The notes: a model not told the origin generated them from the letters alone. DNA of 64,000 bases from Lepidostoma basale (GCA_022606425.2 JAHDVF020000215.1:1054001-1118000), one strand, 5' to 3'. Numbered from the stretch's first letter, positions 1 through 10,151 are shown. Translations and numbers: made by a program.

Positions 1-277
1 TCCAGCGGGCAGGGGGACGTCCAACTCTACGGAATCCTGTACGCGGTCTCCACTCCAGAACCCGTCTTCCCCATCGGCTGTCGGTTCTCCGACAGATATG
101 GCCAGCCCACCGCCACTTCAGCCCGCCTATCCATAGAGCCACCTCAGTCACCTTGGTTTTTTGTCGAATAAATTCGTTTCTAAATCTGTCCCTCAAGGTT
201 ATTTCAAGCATGGCTCTTTCCATGGCGCGCTGGGCAACCTTGAATCTGTACACTAGACCTTTTGTCAATGTCCACGT
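1..277 (-). pseudogene. LINE-B C-terminal fragment (RTE-like), cut by window edge
   Basis: Read on the minus strand this gives the C-terminal tail of a non-LTR retrotransposon polyprotein, with recognisable stretches QRAMERAML, LRDRFRNEFIR, KVTEVALW, LKWRWAGHICRRTDSRW and a final VGRPPARW. These motifs belong to the region behind the reverse transcriptase in RTE-like LINEs common in Lepidoptera. The fragment continues past base 1. A second copy of the same tail lies at 7068-7376. It is a remnant with no own start. Clade assignment is from memory of the motif only. Confidence 0.75.
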
Positions 278-283
278 TGAGGA

Positions 284-402
284 TGTTACGATGCATTAAT
301 GTATAGGAAGTTCGAGAACATGTCAGTGCAGAGCAGTATGGCGGTCCAACTTCTCTCCCTATTCCTCCAGAAACGGCGTGACGGTTAGTGAGTTAGTTAG
401 TT
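284..402 (+). mobile_element. LINE-A 3' tail
   Basis: This is a short 3' end of the LINE-A family, recognised by the conserved run ending in CGGCGTGA followed by TTAG repeats (GTTAGTTAGTTA). It abuts the LINE-B fragment to its left in the opposite orientation, so two unrelated insertions meet at about 280. Confidence 0.7.
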
Positions 403-792
403 ATAAACAAATAATGAAAATCGAACTAATTCTAATATGCAGAAAATTTCAAAACATGGACGTAAAATCATAACGTGCTGGTAACATGGTGATTGATTTC
501 AATACCAACTGAGACTCACGCTATCTCTTTTACACCATAGTTCATGGGTACATAAGCCAAATATCAATTATATGGAATAATAGACCGAATCAAACATACT
601 GTTTATGTATTGTATGTTGGTCAGCGATCGCTACAATTTGTCTATTGAATTGAGTTTTATCATTTTCGATTAGTAACAAACCAGTTGGTTCTTCATTATT
701 GTACAATACGTATACTAATTACTGTTACAACTTTATCGATACAATATACCACCAATCTGATATGTTATTAGTTCATATTTATATATTTTTGT
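403..792. other. AT-rich, no feature seen
   Basis: Low-complexity AT-rich sequence. No credible coding frame or repeat match within the window. Confidence 0.4.
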
Positions 793-1367
793 ATAGGGTC
801 TTTCAATGGAGACGCTCTATTTTTAATCGCTCGTGCAGAATGCCCATCGTGGCATGCGTTATGTGCTGTACCTACGCGGCCGTTCTGTTGGAATAATTTG
901 TTTTTTGTATCCATGTCATCCAGTTTAAGTTCATCCACAAGAGTCTCAAATTTATGCATTAAACGATGTATTGTGGACTCCGGCCATGAATGTTATAAAT
1001 TGACGAACAGAGCACTGATTTTGATAATATATTTTAACAATTTCAACGCGTTGTTGTAGCGTGTAGCGTTCTATGGTAAAATTTCAAGACTAAACAAGTA
1101 TTTTTGTCAAATTTTGCAGCTGTCGCTTTACCAAATGGCTGCTAAGTATACGCTGTCAAAGTTCGAGCGTTCCTATTGAAAAACCATTTTACCGCCGGGA
1201 TACACCATTTGCAGTAAAGCCACGGTAGCCATTTGGCCGAAATTATATTTTATACATAATATCATTAAAATTTCTTTAATATTAAAAAGACACTGTGGCA
1301 AAATCACTATAACCAATTATTTTATTATATTTCAAAGTTCAAGCGCTCTAAATTAAAAACCCTATAT
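793..1367 (-). mobile_element. Mariner-like element, degraded, N-terminal transposase piece
   Basis: The ends read TATAGGGTCTTTCAATGG on the left and, reverse-complemented, TATAGGGTTTTTAATTTAG on the right, giving an imperfect terminal inverted repeat. A second copy of the right-end motif lies inside at about 1165-1192. On the minus strand the interior encodes a broken N-terminal helix-turn-helix region (YTLQQRVEIVKIYYQNQCSV, then a frameshifted segment with KFETLVDEL) of the type found in insect mariner/Tc1-superfamily transposases. The catalytic domain is absent. A TA target duplication is plausible but blurred by AT-rich flanks. Confidence 0.55.
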
Positions 1368-1743
1368 TTGTTTGTTTATTTGTATGTACATATGTACATG
1401 TATTCTCAAAGCAAAATATTTCTGTACTATACTTTCATATCTATAACATTTTTAACGAGTCGGCACATAGTATTATTTTACAGATTACGCTTATTTTAGA
1501 TAAAGTAATTAAGGACAATTTTAAGAAATTTTGAACTTTTTTTTCTTCCTTGCAATTTTTTTTAACAGAATGAATATACGGAATTTTTGACCAATTGATT
1601 AACTAACTTACTAAGTAGAGAGATATCACAAGACATCAGGATATTATAATAAACGACAACCCTTTTTACTTTGTACCACTTGTTTACGTCGTACCACCAT
1701 CAATCTTAAGCCTTCTGCTTCCAATACGGCTGTTGTCAAAATC
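1368..1743. other. AT-rich, no feature seen
   Basis: No supported gene or repeat; only short chance frames. Confidence 0.4.
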
Positions 1744-1880
1744 ATACAAAATGAAAACGTCTGTTTTCTAGAAGTTTTATTATATGACATGCTAATGACA
1801 TGTTTCGCCTCTCTAAAGCATTGTATTTTGAGATTTGATAATACCTTAGACAGGCGAAACATGTCATTCACATAAAATAT
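1744..1880. mobile_element. MITE-A hairpin element
   Basis: Inverted-repeat element with left arm motifs AAAACGTCTGTTTTCTAGAA and GACATGTTTCGCC and right arm GGCGAAACATGTCATTC. Other copies lie at 12137, 12460, 18035, 27432, 42215 and 47083. There is no coding capacity. It folds into a long hairpin. Confidence 0.7.
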
Positions 1881-2319
1881 AAACAATAAATAATTATCCA
1901 GATCAGTTAATATTTATATTATAATGTGTACGATTGTCAATGTCCTGGACTAAGTGCGGATGGCCTCGACGCGTACAGGCTATTAATGGATTTAGCTTTT
2001 TCCGGTTCTACAAATAAGGTAAATTCATAAAGACTATGAGATTTTGATAGGTTTATTAACTGGATTCTGGAAGATATTCCTAGATTTAAATTATGTCTAA
2101 ATATTACATAATGCATACACAAGTAAACAACGAATCAAAATATAGTGTTGTGATTCAATTTAAATTCAATTTTATTTTACGAGTACTAACTTAGGTGTTT
2201 CAAATTAATATGTTCGATTAAACAGGAAAAAATACTGTACACCATCTGTGAATAGCGACTAAAAGCTTTACAATATAAATGATTCTTTTATGGACGTTTT
2301 CAATTTTAGAATTTGGTTT
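1881..2319. other. AT-rich, no feature seen
   Basis: No supported gene or repeat. Confidence 0.4.
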
Positions 2320-3075
2320 CTGATTGCTTCGATAGAGTTATAAATGTATCGAAGGTTGCTAGGGCCTGTTTATGTAGAGTTTACCGCCTCTTGCGATGTA
2401 GACTCTCAGCTTTCTTTCCATCTTTTGGGGGGGTCTTCCAGGCATCCTTTATCCTCTGGTATCCCATGTAAGGCAAGGTGTTAAAATTTTTAAGCGTCTA
2501 TTATTTTCACATGGTCTCTCCTTACCTTCATCATTGTCTCCCCCATCTGTCAACATCCTGGATATCACATATTTCTCTGATCGTGGTGTTTCTTATTCTG
2601 TCGTGTAGAGTCCTGCTTATTATTGTTCATCTCTGTGGTTCTGAGAATTGATTTAGTGCGATAAGTGGGAGCTCTTGTTTCGATGCCATATCTGACACTA
2701 GTTTTATAGATTTGGACTTTACTCTTCAGTTGCATGTCTTTGTTTTTACATACTATTTTATTCAGGCATCCTGATTAACAGAAGCTTTTGTCAACTGGAT
2801 TTTCACCATTTCAATAACATAACTATGTCTAGTACATTAACGCCAAGATATTTCAATTTCATCACCTGTTTACTAGGTGTATTTTCAAGGGCTAGTTTAC
2901 ATATAACAGGTTGTTTTGATAATGTCATACTTTTAGTTTTGGTCGTTACAATTTTCGTAAATATAAATTTATCAAATATATTAAATGAAATTGAGTTGGT
3001 ATTTGCCTTGCAGGAGACCTTGGTCCTCATGGCGCATGATGTGGCTTATATATTGGGCTTGCGTCTCTGAGATGG
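2320..3075 (-). pseudogene. Degenerate LINE reverse transcriptase C-terminal region
   Basis: On the minus strand several broken frames together resemble the region after the reverse transcriptase of a non-LTR retrotransposon: MKLKYLGVNV (thumb-like), LQLKSKVQIYKTSVRYGIET, then after further stops PPKRWKES near the end. Frameshifts and stops throughout show an old copy. It differs from LINE-A, -B and -C. Clade not determined. Confidence 0.55.
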
Positions 3076-3157
3076 TTATATTGCCTCCCTCCTATTAATC
3101 TATTAGTAATATAATATAAGAAAATTCTGACTTGTTTATAGTATTACTTATAAGGAA

Positions 3158-3530
3158 GCAGGGGGGCATTTTGTAGTACCCCCTAAAAGTCATACGTAGT
3201 CAAAGTAAGAAAATGCAATAGTCTTCCAATATCTAGAAGAAAAAACCTTTCAACTTTTCACCGTTGCCTATTTATTAGAAATGGACGACTCTTAGGACGT
3301 ACTACAATCCTGTAAAATCCCATCCCGAGGTCAATTTACTATGTCGTTCCATCCTCTTTTAAGTAAGTAGCTAACTAATTTAACCTTCACGACGCTTTCC
3401 CAGGTAAACAGGTAGATAGGATGATTCCCCACACTCTTTTATATTGTCATTTTTTTCTTGTTTCTATTATTTGGTCATGAAATGTGTCTTCGTTTCCTAA
3501 ATGTCGTGATCCATACTGGTCTTCCATTCC
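3158..3530 (-). repeat. Copy 1 of a ~370-bp direct repeat (diverged LINE 3' end)
   Basis: This block is repeated in the same orientation at 3778-4150 with moderate divergence. Shared runs include TAGTCAAAGTAAGAA, GCAATAGTCTTCC, AGGATGATTCCCCACAC and TTTTTTTCTTGTTTCT. The part around 3390-3440 resembles the reverse complement of the LINE-A 3' end (GACGCTTTCCCAGG against GCCGTTTCTCCGCAGG), so the block is probably a diverged LINE-A relative on the minus strand. Confidence 0.5.
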
Positions 3531-3636
3531 TTGACAATAATGTAAGACTTTATCATAAACCCTAAATCCCGCCTTGCCCTCTTTCGGAGGGACACTCCGG
3601 GCCATACATTTAGCCCCATCATAAAACAACTAACAA

Positions 3637-3715
3637 ATCACATTCCAACAATGCTTCCTACAGACGTAAGAGGAATAGGCATTAGAGTTGAACCTCTGTA
3701 AGCCAGAAGATCCAA
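3637..3715. repeat. Fragment shared with interior of the 13.1-kb MITE
   Basis: The run around ACATTCCAACAATGCTTCC and CTCTGTAAGCCAGAAG matches 13255-13330 inside the inverted-repeat element at 13146-13397 in the same orientation. It is a remnant of the same family without the terminal arms. It sits between the two copies of the local direct repeat. Confidence 0.5.
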
Positions 3716-3777
3716 GTCCAAGTCCAAGTAATAAGGGAGCGGGTGGGGAGGAGGGGGGGCACGATATAGGAAATTGA

Positions 3778-4150
3778 CTTCGTGATGAGATTTTGTAGTA
3801 CCCCGTAAAAGTCGTACATAGTCAAAGTAAGAATATGCAATAGTCTTCCCAATATCTAGAAGTAAAAACCTTTAAAATTTTCAACGTTGCTTATTTATTA
3901 GAAATGGACAACTCTTGGGGGGTATTACAACCCTGGAAAATTCCATCCTGAGGCCAATTTACTATGTAGTGCTCTCCCCTTGTAAGTAAGTAGCTAATTA
4001 AGTTAAATTTCATGACGCTCTCCCAGGGAAACAGGCAGATAGGATGATTCCCCACACCCTTATATTGACATTTTTTTCTTGTTTCTAAAATATATATTTT
4101 TTGGTCAAGACATGTGTCTTCGCTTCCTAAAGGTCGTGAATCCATAAACA
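3778..4150 (-). repeat. Copy 2 of the ~370-bp direct repeat
   Basis: Second copy of the block at 3158-3530, offset by about 620 bases. It contains the same GATAGGATGATTCCCCACAC and TTTCTTGTTTCT runs and has diverged by substitutions and small indels. Confidence 0.5.
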
Positions 4151-4517
4151 TAATCAATACAAATTATACTACAGAACAGTGTTCAAACCATTTATTTGTG
4201 ATCTCTTCATTTTAATCAGTTTATTTAATCACTCAAAAGATATTACAAACATAATAACAATTTAAGGCATCTATTTGCGCATGCGAACGCATGAGAGATG
4301 GTTCAACTTTAGGAAGACATTTGAATATTATATAATGAACACCATTCTCGCCACGTATTCTCTGTTTTTTTATTATTATATTTTGAACAATCACATTTAT
4401 ACTCTTATAAAAAATTCTGTTCATATTATATTTTGTCTATTGTATGAAAACATGGACCTTGACAAAAGCTGGATTCCTTTAAAATGTAGATACATATATC
4501 GTAGAATATTTTAAATA
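4151..4517. other. AT-rich, no feature seen
   Basis: No supported gene. Short frames on both strands have no recognisable motif. Confidence 0.4.
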
Positions 4518-4845
4518 TCTTGGACAGAGAGAGTCACAAACGAGGAAATACTCAAAGAATGAAGAAAGAAAAATCAATTGTCAAGACCATAAAACGCATG
4601 AAACTGGCTTACTTCAGACACACTAGGAGAAACGATAAATACAAAGTACTGCAACTGATTGTCTAAGGCAAAATGAACGGAAAACGAAATGTCAGGAGAA
4701 GAAGAAAATGCCGTCTAAAAAACATTCGAGAATGGTTCAATTGCAGCACGACATCTCTGTGTGGAGCTGCAGTATCAAAGGTAGAAATAGCCATGATGTC
4801 GTCCAACCTCTGATAGGAGAGAAACGACAAGAATAAGAAGAAGAT
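4518..4845 (+). pseudogene. LINE-C C-terminal fragment
   Basis: Broken frames read WTERVTNEEIL, KLAYFRHTRRNDKYKVLQLI, then RLKNIREWFNCSTTSL, matching the end of the LINE-C type polyprotein also seen at 19480, 22432 and 30155. The 3' end is an AAGAAGAAG run, as in the other copies. It is 5'-truncated and has internal stops. Confidence 0.65.
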
Positions 4846-4917
4846 TATTATTATATTATTATTTTATTTTTTATTTTTATGTATGCGACAGGTCGTTTGA
4901 ACCCAATTACTGAATAC

Positions 4918-5094
4918 AATTATATTGATTCTCGTGACATGTGATAGGTAGCCATGTATCGCCATTTTATTGTCACGTGAATTCTACGCCAGACCAAAGA
5001 CAGTGTGACAATTACACTGCCATCGCCGGGAATCGAACCCGGGACCTTCGGTATGGAAGTCAGAGCTCTTACCACTCTGCCACGAAGGTCGTCA
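4918..5094 (-). mobile_element. SINE-1 (tRNA-derived SINE)
   Basis: On the minus strand it starts with a tRNA-like head containing a box-A-like run (GTGGCAGAGTGGTAAGAGC) and a box-B run (GGGTTCGATTCCCGG), followed by a tRNA-unrelated body (CAGTGTAATTGTCACACTG, ATTCACGTGACAATAAAATG). Copies lie at 28118, 34563, 34987 and 43803. Full copies end in AAT repeats. It would be transcribed by RNA polymerase III from the internal A and B boxes and depends on a LINE for movement. Confidence 0.85.
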
Positions 5095-5449
5095 AATTAT
5101 ATTTTCATTATGCTGAATTAAAACAACGGTTTTGGATGATGGTGCAATATATTTTATTAAAAATATTTTATATTCATAAACATAACAAAAATTCAACATT
5201 ATTCAATATTTTGTAAATATTTGTTTTATAAAAAATAAATGCAAAGAGCAGATTTCTAAGGTAAATATTACAAAATATAATACATTTCATGTTACATGTG
5301 CTCTCATTATAACATATGTAGGAAGTTCAGTAACAATATAAATTACTGCGTGTATTTTTATCACAAAGTTTGAAATCGTTGTTACATATCAATATTTCAA
5401 ATGCAAAGTAAAATATTCATTAAAATAGAATTATATAAACAAACAAATA
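5095..5449. other. AT-rich, no feature seen
   Basis: No supported feature. Confidence 0.4.
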
Positions 5450-5950
5450 ACAAACCATCACGCCGTTTCCTCGCAGGGGTAGGCAGAGAGAATGGACCGC
5501 CACACTACTCTATCCTGGCAAACCTCTCTAGCTTCCTCCACATTCATGCAGCGAGTCATAATGCACGTTGACTCTTCCGACTTCTAACATGACCAACCTT
5601 TAAAATTTGATTAATTTGGTGATTAATCAAATTACTCCGTACTCCATTTACATCATTAACGTATACATTCTTAACCATTCTTTCTCCATCCATGCGTTCC
5701 ATATGTCCGAACCATCGCAGCGATCCTTTCATAATTTTGTTCATTATATCTCCTTCCGCTCTACATTCCTTTCTTATATCAGCATTTGAGATTCTGTCGT
5801 ATATCGTTCTACCACACATACGTCTTAGGGACCTCATATCTACCGCATTTATTCTGCTTTCATCCTTCTTCTGCCAGTTCCATGCTTCGCTTCCATACAT
5901 TAGGGATGGGATCAGAACTCCATTGTGAACGGCCGTTTTCGCTTTCATTG
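5450..5950 (-). pseudogene. LINE-A C-terminal fragment
   Basis: An open stretch of 130 codons reads MKAKTAVHNGVLIPSLMYGS, EAWNWQKKDESRINAVDMRS, LRRMCGRTIYDRIS, MNKIMKGSLRWFGHMERMDG: the region after the reverse transcriptase of LINE-A. A small deletion near 5620 removes the GRPRKTWHDQ segment present in other copies. The 3' end lies on the left (CGGCGTGATGG in complement). 5'-truncated, as typical for LINE insertions. Confidence 0.85.
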
Positions 5951-6670
5951 ATAAGAATTATATAATACATAAAAAAAAGGAATCAGTGCTCTGAAAGTGC
6001 ATAATATCATAACATGAATGATCGAAGTAAATTAGGCCAAAAGTTCTAAAAATTTAAAAAAAACTTACTATGCAGTTTCGTTCTATGGTATATTTCATAT
6101 ATAACGAAATTGGTTAATTTTTTTTGGTACTTAGTGGCTATTTTACTTCAACTATTCACATACAAATAATGATTCATAATAATTAAACAACTCGTTTTAT
6201 ACTCGTATGATATTAAAATATAAAAAAATCGATTTTTAATTACACTTCAAATGTTTTACTTTAAAAGTTTAAATCGATTAAAAATATTTTCTAATAACTT
6301 ATTAACAAAATAAGCTACAAAAATCAATAATACGAGTATGTGTACAATAATAATTATATTTTATAATAATTAAAAGTGAGATATTTTAATTTGTTGTGAT
6401 TTTTTTTTAAATATTCAAATATTTTTTATTGAAGTCTTCTTCAACATGTTTTTCAATTAAAGTTTTATTTAAACATTGACATCAAGAACCAAAACGCACT
6501 GCGAATGTTGTATGATAAATATTTTATAAATTGGTCAAATAAACAAATTTCTAACACAATTGCAATTAATTACAAGTTCCAAACCTGAACAGAATCATTT
6601 AACTATATGCATTCTTTAAAAGTAATAAAAAAATGTTAATAAAATTGCGTGAAATTTACAATTCTGCAAT
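5951..6670. other. Very AT-rich, no feature seen
   Basis: About 720 bases of AT-rich sequence with no credible frame. Confidence 0.4.
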
Positions 6671-7056
6671 ATAACGCGAAAAGGGTATTTATACCCACCC
6701 GCAGGCCAGCGCCAGTCCAATAAACGGGTATCGATACCCCTCTCGCAGACAATACGCTTATTATAAGTTTTAGTACGAGTCCAAAAGAAGGATATTGATA
6801 CCCATCCCGCCGCTAATCACTAGTCCAATAAACGGTTATTAATACCCTTCCCGCAAACAATTAGCTAATCAGAATTTGGGCAAAGACTGTGAGAATGGTA
6901 TTTATACACATGTAGCGGGCCACCACCAGTTGAGTAAGTGGGTATTAATACTCTTTCCACAGATAATGTGTTGATACGAAGTTTTAGGCAGAGCCCACGA
7001 ATAAGGTATTTATACCCATCCCGCCGGTAATTATTATACTGGTCTAGTAAACGGGT

Positions 7057-7110
7057 CAACAAACTTATTCGTCAAACAAACTTATTCGTCAAAACAAGTT
7101 TATTCGTCAA
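7057..7110 (+). repeat. 17-bp triplication at LINE-B 5' end
   Basis: Three near-identical units of TCAAACAAACTTATTCG stand directly before the LINE-B coding match. The element probably contributes the seed (ATTCGACAAAAAACC in the copy at 170), here locally amplified. Confidence 0.55.
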
Positions 7111-7376
7111 CAAACCAAGGTGCCTGAGGTGGCTCTGAGGATGGGCGGGCTGAAGTGGCTATGGGCTGGCCATATCTGTCGGAGAACCGAAGGCCGATGA
7201 GGGAAACGGGTTACATGATTCCGCAGAGTTGGACGTCCCCCTGCACGCTGGACCGACGATCTGAAGAGGATTGCTGGACATGGATGGATGGGAGCGGCAA
7301 TTGATAGGGGGCGGTGGCGTGCTTTGGGAGAGGCCTACATTCAGCAGTGGATGACATACGGCTGATGATGATGATG
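7068..7376 (+). pseudogene. LINE-B C-terminal fragment inserted in satellite
   Basis: The translation gives TKVPEVALRMGGLKWLWAGH, VGRPPARWTDDLKRIAGHGW, then RWRALGEAYIQQWMTYG and a stop, followed by GATGATGATGATGAA. This is the classic end of an RTE-like lepidopteran LINE with a short tandem-repeat tail. A stop and a small deletion interrupt the frame near 7195. It is 5'-truncated and sits inside the 107-bp satellite. Confidence 0.8.
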
Positions 7377-7416
7377 AAGTAAACAGGTATTAAACCCCTT
7401 CCCGCAGATTATGCGT

Positions 7417-7422
7417 TTATTA
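7417..7422 (-). terminator. Polyadenylation signal for the small secreted-protein gene
   Basis: AATAAA on the minus strand, about 60 bases beyond the stop codon of the last exon, well placed for 3' end formation. The signal lies in the edge of the satellite array, so the transcript would end in repeat sequence. Confidence 0.4.
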
Positions 7423-7481
7423 GGCATTTCATTATATTTATCATACTTAATTCGCAGTGCAAAATGTTTTGAATTTTCGAA

Positions 7482-7730
7482 TCAATGTTCCTTAATATCA
7501 ATGGTCTTCTCGAAGGGGGCTTCCTTGACGTAAATAATAGGCGCGGTCCCATGGCGGTCGGATCTCCTCAGCGCCTTGGCGTCATTACGTGCCTGTCTCT
7601 CGGCAGCCCGCGCTAACAGCAGCTCGGTCCGCGCACGCCGGTTGATGACGCGCTGCTCGGCCGCCTGCTTCAGCAGCGGGCCTGTAGTCTGCACCAGGTC
7701 GCTCACGGCGCTCAGTGTGGCGATTGGGAT
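7482..7730 (-). CDS. Exon 3 (terminal) of a small putative secreted protein gene
   Basis: This is a GC-rich island in AT-rich surroundings. The minus-strand splice acceptor TTGTCTCCAG stands directly before the exon, which then reads 82 codons to a stop. It begins IPIATLSAVSDLVQTTGPLL and continues into an Ala/Arg/Gln-rich amphipathic helical stretch (VINRRARTELLLARAAERQA) and a polar end (EAPFEKTIDIKEH). Entry is in phase 0 and joins in phase to exon 2 (10208-10152), which joins exon 1 (11710-11591). The joined product is 141 residues: signal peptide, short linker, basic helical domain. I do not recognise the family. The codon composition and three matching splice phases support a real gene. 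Confidence 0.6.
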   Translation of the reverse strand: MPIATLSAVSDLVQTTGPLLKQAAEQRVINRRARTELLLARAAERQARNDAKALRRSDRHGTAPIIYVKEAPFEKTIDIKEH

Positions 7731-7734
7731 CTGG

Positions 7735-7985
7735 AGACAATACATCAAAAATTTATCTATGGTCTTATAAAATAGTTCTAATCAAAAAAAGGAACACAAA
7801 TATATATAAAAGAGATTTATAAATATTCCTTATTATTTTTCAACAATACAGTGGAAGAACCAAATTATTTAAATTCAATTTTAACTCGATTATAAACAGA
7901 TTTAAGTAAATGAATAGTTTTTTTTAAATTATATTAAATAAAGCATATGCAAATAAATCATTTTAGTTTCTCATATTTCGGCACA
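7735..7985. other. Intron sequence, no feature seen
   Basis: AT-rich intron 2 sequence of the putative gene, no other signal. Confidence 0.35.
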
Positions 7986-7989
7986 TAAA

Positions 7990-8165
7990 ATGCATTCTAA
8001 TAATAATAATAGTAATAATAACAATACGCTAACTTTTAAAGCGCCGTTTTTGTGATTTAATCACCTTAAGGGCGCATTAAGTCGTGTTTTAAATCTAAAC
8101 GCTGCATCTGATTTGATATTTGTGATCTGTTAGAAAGTATAATAGAACAAAATATGCAAATTTTA
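7990..8165 (-). repeat. AAT-tailed dispersed repeat (LINE or SINE 3' end)
   Basis: In complement it matches 31155-31315: both contain GCTGCATCTGAT, a GCGC element and AACAAAAACG/CACAAAAACGGCGC, and both end in ATT/AAT repeats. A shorter relative lies at 11364-11450. In the plus-strand copy it follows an L2-like LINE end, so it may be that LINE's 3' untranslated region. Confidence 0.55.
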
Positions 8166-8169
8166 AATT

Positions 8170-8920
8170 AGGCATGAAAGATGAATAAGATGGGTTTTCA
8201 GCTTACATCTGAAATCTGTCGGAAAACTAATATATAGGTTTACCATATTATCATTAATTGAATTAATGAAATCATAATTTATATTAGGATTATATCATAA
8301 TATCATATGATGAATTATAGATAATATAACGAATACATTTTGTAACAAGTATTGTTAATAAGATTCATCCCAGAATACCAAAATTAAGTTCTTCTGAGAG
8401 ATTTTTTAGTTTCCTCTGATCTATAATAGTAATAACTATTAGGTATATATTTTTTTAGTTAATTTAGTTTTAAATGGCAACTTATTTATTATTTTATCTG
8501 TAAAAAAACTCTATTCAATCAATACTTATTTTAAAAAAGGTTTTCTATGACACTTAAAATTACAATTATTACAAAAATTCATAAAATAATGTACAGGTTT
8601 CCGTGTGTGATATCCCCGTATTATGAGCAGAAACAATTTAATTAATGACAATTATTCAATGAATTTAGCAAAAGTAAGTAAGTTCACAATAATATAATGA
8701 TATAACAAATAAATTCAGGTGGATGGGACAAAAATTTAATGATTGAGTATTTTAATACTTTTATTAATGAGACACTCATGGTATTGATGATGTTGAATTG
8801 AACTCTTCATATAGGAACTTTTTTGTGTCAAAGGGAGAAATTTTTAATCAAACATATAGCAACATTCTCAGATTTATTACATAAGTACAGCTAATTAAAA
8901 TTGAATATAAGAAATGCATA
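8170..8920. other. AT-rich intron sequence, no feature seen
   Basis: No supported feature. Confidence 0.4.
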
Positions 8921-8925
8921 TTTAT

Positions 8926-9600
8926 ATAACTGTTAATGAAAAAACTTTGTTTTTTGTATCACAATTGTATTTTATTTTACGACAGCTGTTTCATCAACCA
9001 ATGTTGACATCATCAGGTGTTACAATCAAGATTGTCAAGATTGTCAAGATTGATAAGATTGTCAAGATTGTCAAGATTGTCAAGATTGTCAAGATTGTCA
9101 AGATTGTCAAGATTGTCAAGATTGTCAAGATTGTCTAGATTGTCAAGATTGTCTAGATTGTCAAGATTGTCAAGATTGTCAAGATTGTCAAGATTATCAA
9201 GATTGTCAAGATTGTCAAGATTGTCATGATTGTCAAGATTGTCAAGATTGTCAAGATTGTCAAGATTGTCACGATTGTCAAGATTGTCAAGATTGTCAAG
9301 ATTGTCAAGATTGTCACGATTGTCAAGATTGTCAAGATTGTCAAGATTGTCAAGATTGTCAAGATTGTCAAGATTGTCAAGATTGTCAAGATTGTCAAGA
9401 TTGTCAAGATTGTTAAGCGTGCTAAGATTGTTAAGATTGTCAACATTGTCAACATTGTCACATTGTCACATTGTCAACATTGTCAACATTGTCAACATTA
9501 TTAGCATTGATGATGTCAACATTGGTTGATGAAACAGCTGTCGTAAGATAAAATACAATTGTGATACAAAAAACTTTTTTTTTTCATTAACAGTTATAAA
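8926..9600. mobile_element. Foldback element: ~90-bp inverted repeats around a minisatellite
   Basis: Left arm 8926-9015 and right arm 9509-9600 are reverse complements with few mismatches. Both carry TTTGTATCACAATTGTATTT and ACAGCTGTTTCATCAACCAA. The space between is a 9-bp tandem array. The inner edge of the arms (ATGTTGACATCATC) matches repeat-B copies at 18640-18727 and 31067-31115. There is no coding capacity; the long frames in the array are artefacts of the repeat. Confidence 0.8.
9024..9500. repeat. 9-bp minisatellite (ATTGTCAAG)n
   Basis: About forty units of ATTGTCAAG with rare variants (TCTAG, TCACG, TCATG), passing at 9420-9500 into ATTGTCAAC and ATTGTCAC units. The unit resembles the arm motif ATGTTGACATCATC, so the array may have grown from the element's own centre. 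Confidence 0.95.
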
Positions 9601-9660
9601 ATGTTAAAGTACTCGTATCATAGTGTTTCGACCAAAAACAATGGACTACATATTTTTATG
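9601..9660 (-). repeat. Outer part of repeat-B
   Basis: In complement, the run GGTCGAAACACTATGATAC matches 18550-18570 (GGCCGAAACACTATGATAC), extending the repeat-B family beyond the 90-bp arm on this side only. Confidence 0.5.
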
Positions 9661-10034
9661 TTTAAATGATCAAGTTCAAAAAAATAATACATATCATAAA
9701 CTTTTAAAAGAAAGCATGCATAATAAAAATCAATGATATATTAATTAAATTAAAGTTTAAAAATTAAAGAATGTTTGAATGTTAACGTTCAACAAGATGG
9801 GGTTTTAAAACTGGTTTAATGTTACATTATAGATATGAAATAAGTAGTCTTAAGTTAATAAATGGAAATGATTCTGGAAAAAAGATTACTATAGAAAAAT
9901 GAGAGACACTTTTAGAAATGAAAAAATGAAGCAGAAAATGAATGAAGAAATCGATGCTGCAGAAGATGAAGATGTGTAAATTGAAGCGCAGAATGGGAAT
10001 GAAGATGTACAGGTCCGTACAGAAGACACCGAGC
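9661..10034. other. Intron sequence, no feature seen
   Basis: AT-rich, with a purine-rich GAAGATGAAGATG stretch at 9900-10010. No supported gene. Confidence 0.35.
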
Positions 10035-10151
10035 TGTATACCTGGCCAGACACAGAAGTCTCTTGGCAGCCTGGTAGTTCCACATGGCGGTGAGGCCGGA
10101 AAAGACGGCCCCGCGCACCACGCTGCGTAAGGGGAGACTGTACCAACTCAC
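10035..10151 (-). other. Possible alternative 3' extension of exon 2
   Basis: This GC-rich segment stays in frame after the strong donor at 10151-10146 and reads on as VSWYSLPLRSVVRGAVFSGL and further to a second donor AG-GTATAC near 10035. Its composition looks like coding DNA. Exon 3 is in phase only with the upstream donor; use of the downstream donor would give a frameshift and early stop. It may be an alternative or retained segment, or part of an unrelated exon. Confidence 0.35.

Larger units (their letters stand above)
6675..7430. repeat. 107-bp tandem satellite with palindromic GGGTAT boxes, interrupted
   Basis: Four units recur with starts near 6681, 6788, 6894 and 7001, a spacing of 106-107 bases. 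Each unit carries two palindromic boxes of the form GGGTAT-NN-ATACCC, followed by a CCCGC run. The array is interrupted at about 7057-7376 by a LINE-B copy and resumes with GTAAACAGGTATTAAACCCC. The sequence AGTAAACGGGT before and AGTAAACAGGT after the insert look like its target duplication. A single further unit lies at 10978-11022. Confidence 0.75.

Noticed and set aside
6675..7430. CRISPR array
   Set aside because: Repeats are head-to-tail satellite units with diverged copies and no unique spacers of constant length; the genome is eukaryotic.
9017..9529. Long open frames with repeating SRL or IVK
   Set aside because: They arise from the 9-bp minisatellite in several frames and both strands; no gene.
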